From Polyodon spathula (lineage: Eukaryota > Chordata > Actinopteri > Acipenseriformes > Polyodontidae): DNA of 64,000 bases. The DNA lies in the NCBI RefSeq assembly GCF_017654505.1, contig NC_054540.1, positions 44,438,054-44,502,053 on the forward strand, in the 5' to 3' direction. Position 1 is the first letter of the stretch; each line of letters begins with the position of its first letter. The notes under the pieces are model-generated. The model made no database searches. It was given only the letters and a program-made list of their open reading frames with translations, and had not been told where the DNA came from. Of this stretch, positions 62,388-64,000 are shown one piece after another. Made by a program: the position numbers and the translations under genes.

Positions 62388-64000
62388 GCGTCCCACAATC
62401 CTGTTTAATTTTACTCTGGTCAATGTTTACTATAGTACATGCAGTTCAGAATTGATCACAACCCAGACTATTGGCTTACCAGTTTGTTTACATTACCTAA
62501 AGTAAACAGCTGCAGGCTCAAGTTTATTCCCTCCTTGAAGCTTTTTGGCCACCAAATCTACTACTATCAGGATGGAAATAAATAAGACTCCTATTGCATA
62601 GCAGTTTAATCCACTCTTGGCTTTACTATGCATTTAAGACACACCTGAACTTGCTACCTATACACAGTGGCTAATGAAGCATATCGTCTTATTCCCAGTC
62701 CTGTGGCACATGCACTGAACGCTGTTATATATCTCCTTTTCTTCCATTAATATTCCATAAACAGGCACTGTATAAAAGCTTGTTTCCAGCAGAACAATGC
62801 AAGGGCAAGGCAGTAAGTCGAAGTGGATGGAATGCTCCAGTGTGAGGAAGCGGAGCAGACTGAGACTTGTTTTGCACAGCATGTTGAATAAAAAGGTGTT
62901 CTGAAATGCCTATTCCTTCACTTCGTTCATAGGAACACAAACAATGCAGACTCACCAGTACAGATCAGACAGCGATCAGAACACTTGGGTCATAATGATC
63001 AGAGCAGTTGGCTCATACCAGTATTACTGTAGGTCTGTATTCACTTTAATACTGATACTTGCATGTATCCTTTCTGTATGCCTCAGTGTTTACATGCACT
63101 ACTCTATTCGTTTCCCTGAAATATTAAAAGGTAGTTAATACAGTACTTCCTCAGAAGGCTCCTCACTACAAGATGCAGTGAAATGTAAGAGTGCAACAAG
63201 CCTGTGCAGACTCACTGCTACCGATAACAAGGTTTCCCGGTGCGACCACGCCGTGTTACTCTCCTACTTGTGTCAGCACACATATTGAAACTTCTCTGAA
63301 CAATACTAGCTGGACAGCAAGTGTGCTTTTGTGCAAAAATTAAGAGAGCATCCTGTTCGGATGTAGGACAAATTATTTTCAACACAAATTAAGCTGAAAC
63401 CGGGGTCTATGTGGAGGAAAGTCTGTGCAATGCTGCATTATGATTAATACAACAACTGTTTGAAAGACAATAGAAAACGAGCAGTAAGTCAATCCAACGA
63501 CATTCTGGAAACAAGAACACTAATGGTTACAGTCAGCATTCCCTTTAAGTTTTTTAGATACCAAAAAACGAAGTTTTGACTGAGAAAATGTAAATTATCA
63601 GTGAGAAACCTTCGGCCACGCATTAACCCTTTCAATATATTTTTGTTCCATTATACAATTTTGAAACAATATTCCAACACAAGTATCTCAACAACTTTAC
63701 AATTTACTTAATTTATACAAGACGTTTACCATGGCTCTGATTTTGAATCATCCTCTGATCCTATGCAGCCCTGTCAATTATCATAAATATAAACTGCATA
63801 CTTAACTGGTGGCCTGCATAAAACTGCTTTATACTACTGAATAAAACAGTGGCATCTGCACTGCCTTCAATTATAACCATCTTTTGGGCTACTAATTGTT
63901 CCATTCTTGGGAATACCAAATTCTGTTTTTCAAAAATGACCAATTTCACTTGGTCCCACTTTTTATCAACCTATTAATTAAATATGGCATTTGAACATAA
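62388..64000. other. First AMMECR1 intron, partial; no gene seen
   Basis: AT-rich sequence to the end of the window. No exon, RNA gene or recognisable transposon is supported on either strand. Confidence 0.5.

Overview
The window is from a ray-finned fish genome. AT-rich introns and flanks hold two vertebrate genes arranged tail to tail, surrounded by transposable elements of types common in fish: Tc1, pogo, hAT, DIRS, an L2-like LINE, a tRNA-derived SINE and LTR-like repeats. A 33-kb intron and the repeat mix suggest a large-genome, possibly non-teleost lineage such as a sturgeon or paddlefish, but that is only an inference.

The first gene, TMEM164 (+ strand), enters from the left. Its last two coding exons lie at 2940-3040 and 4792-4998, followed by a 3'UTR to about 5735. 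The second gene, AMMECR1 (- strand), has its last five coding exons at 14028-14145, 17005-17101, 17317-17407, 25722-25836 and 59189-59299. Its 3'UTR probably runs down to about 8865, and exon 1 lies to the right of the window. Every splice junction is phase-consistent. The convergent pair matches the human Xq23 arrangement, so this is old vertebrate synteny.

All other recognisable coding sequence belongs to mobile elements. Five distinct Tc1 copies (about 0.97-2.58, 3.39-4.63, 29.76-31.14, 36.48-38.03 and 50.48-52.06 kb) carry broken transposases. There are also a small Tc1 scrap at 27.8 kb, a decayed hAT/BED element (14.7-15.6 kb), an L2-like reverse transcriptase with its catalytic box mutated (19.2-20.4 kb), a DIRS tyrosine-recombinase retroelement (about 20.55-24.5 kb, - strand), a pogo-like element of about 2.9 kb (33.0-35.9 kb), a pogo-type MITE (46.7-47.4 kb), a SINE (56.7-57.1 kb) and several LTR-like hairpin repeats.

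The most interesting unexplained structure is a run of very small, splice-flanked, mostly phase-0 exon-like segments at 41404-42887. It looks like an unrecognised intron-containing gene or transposon-encoded gene. Other points of note are a nested palindrome around the first Tc1 copy and an LTR-like family that keeps two hairpins while their stem sequences differ between copies.
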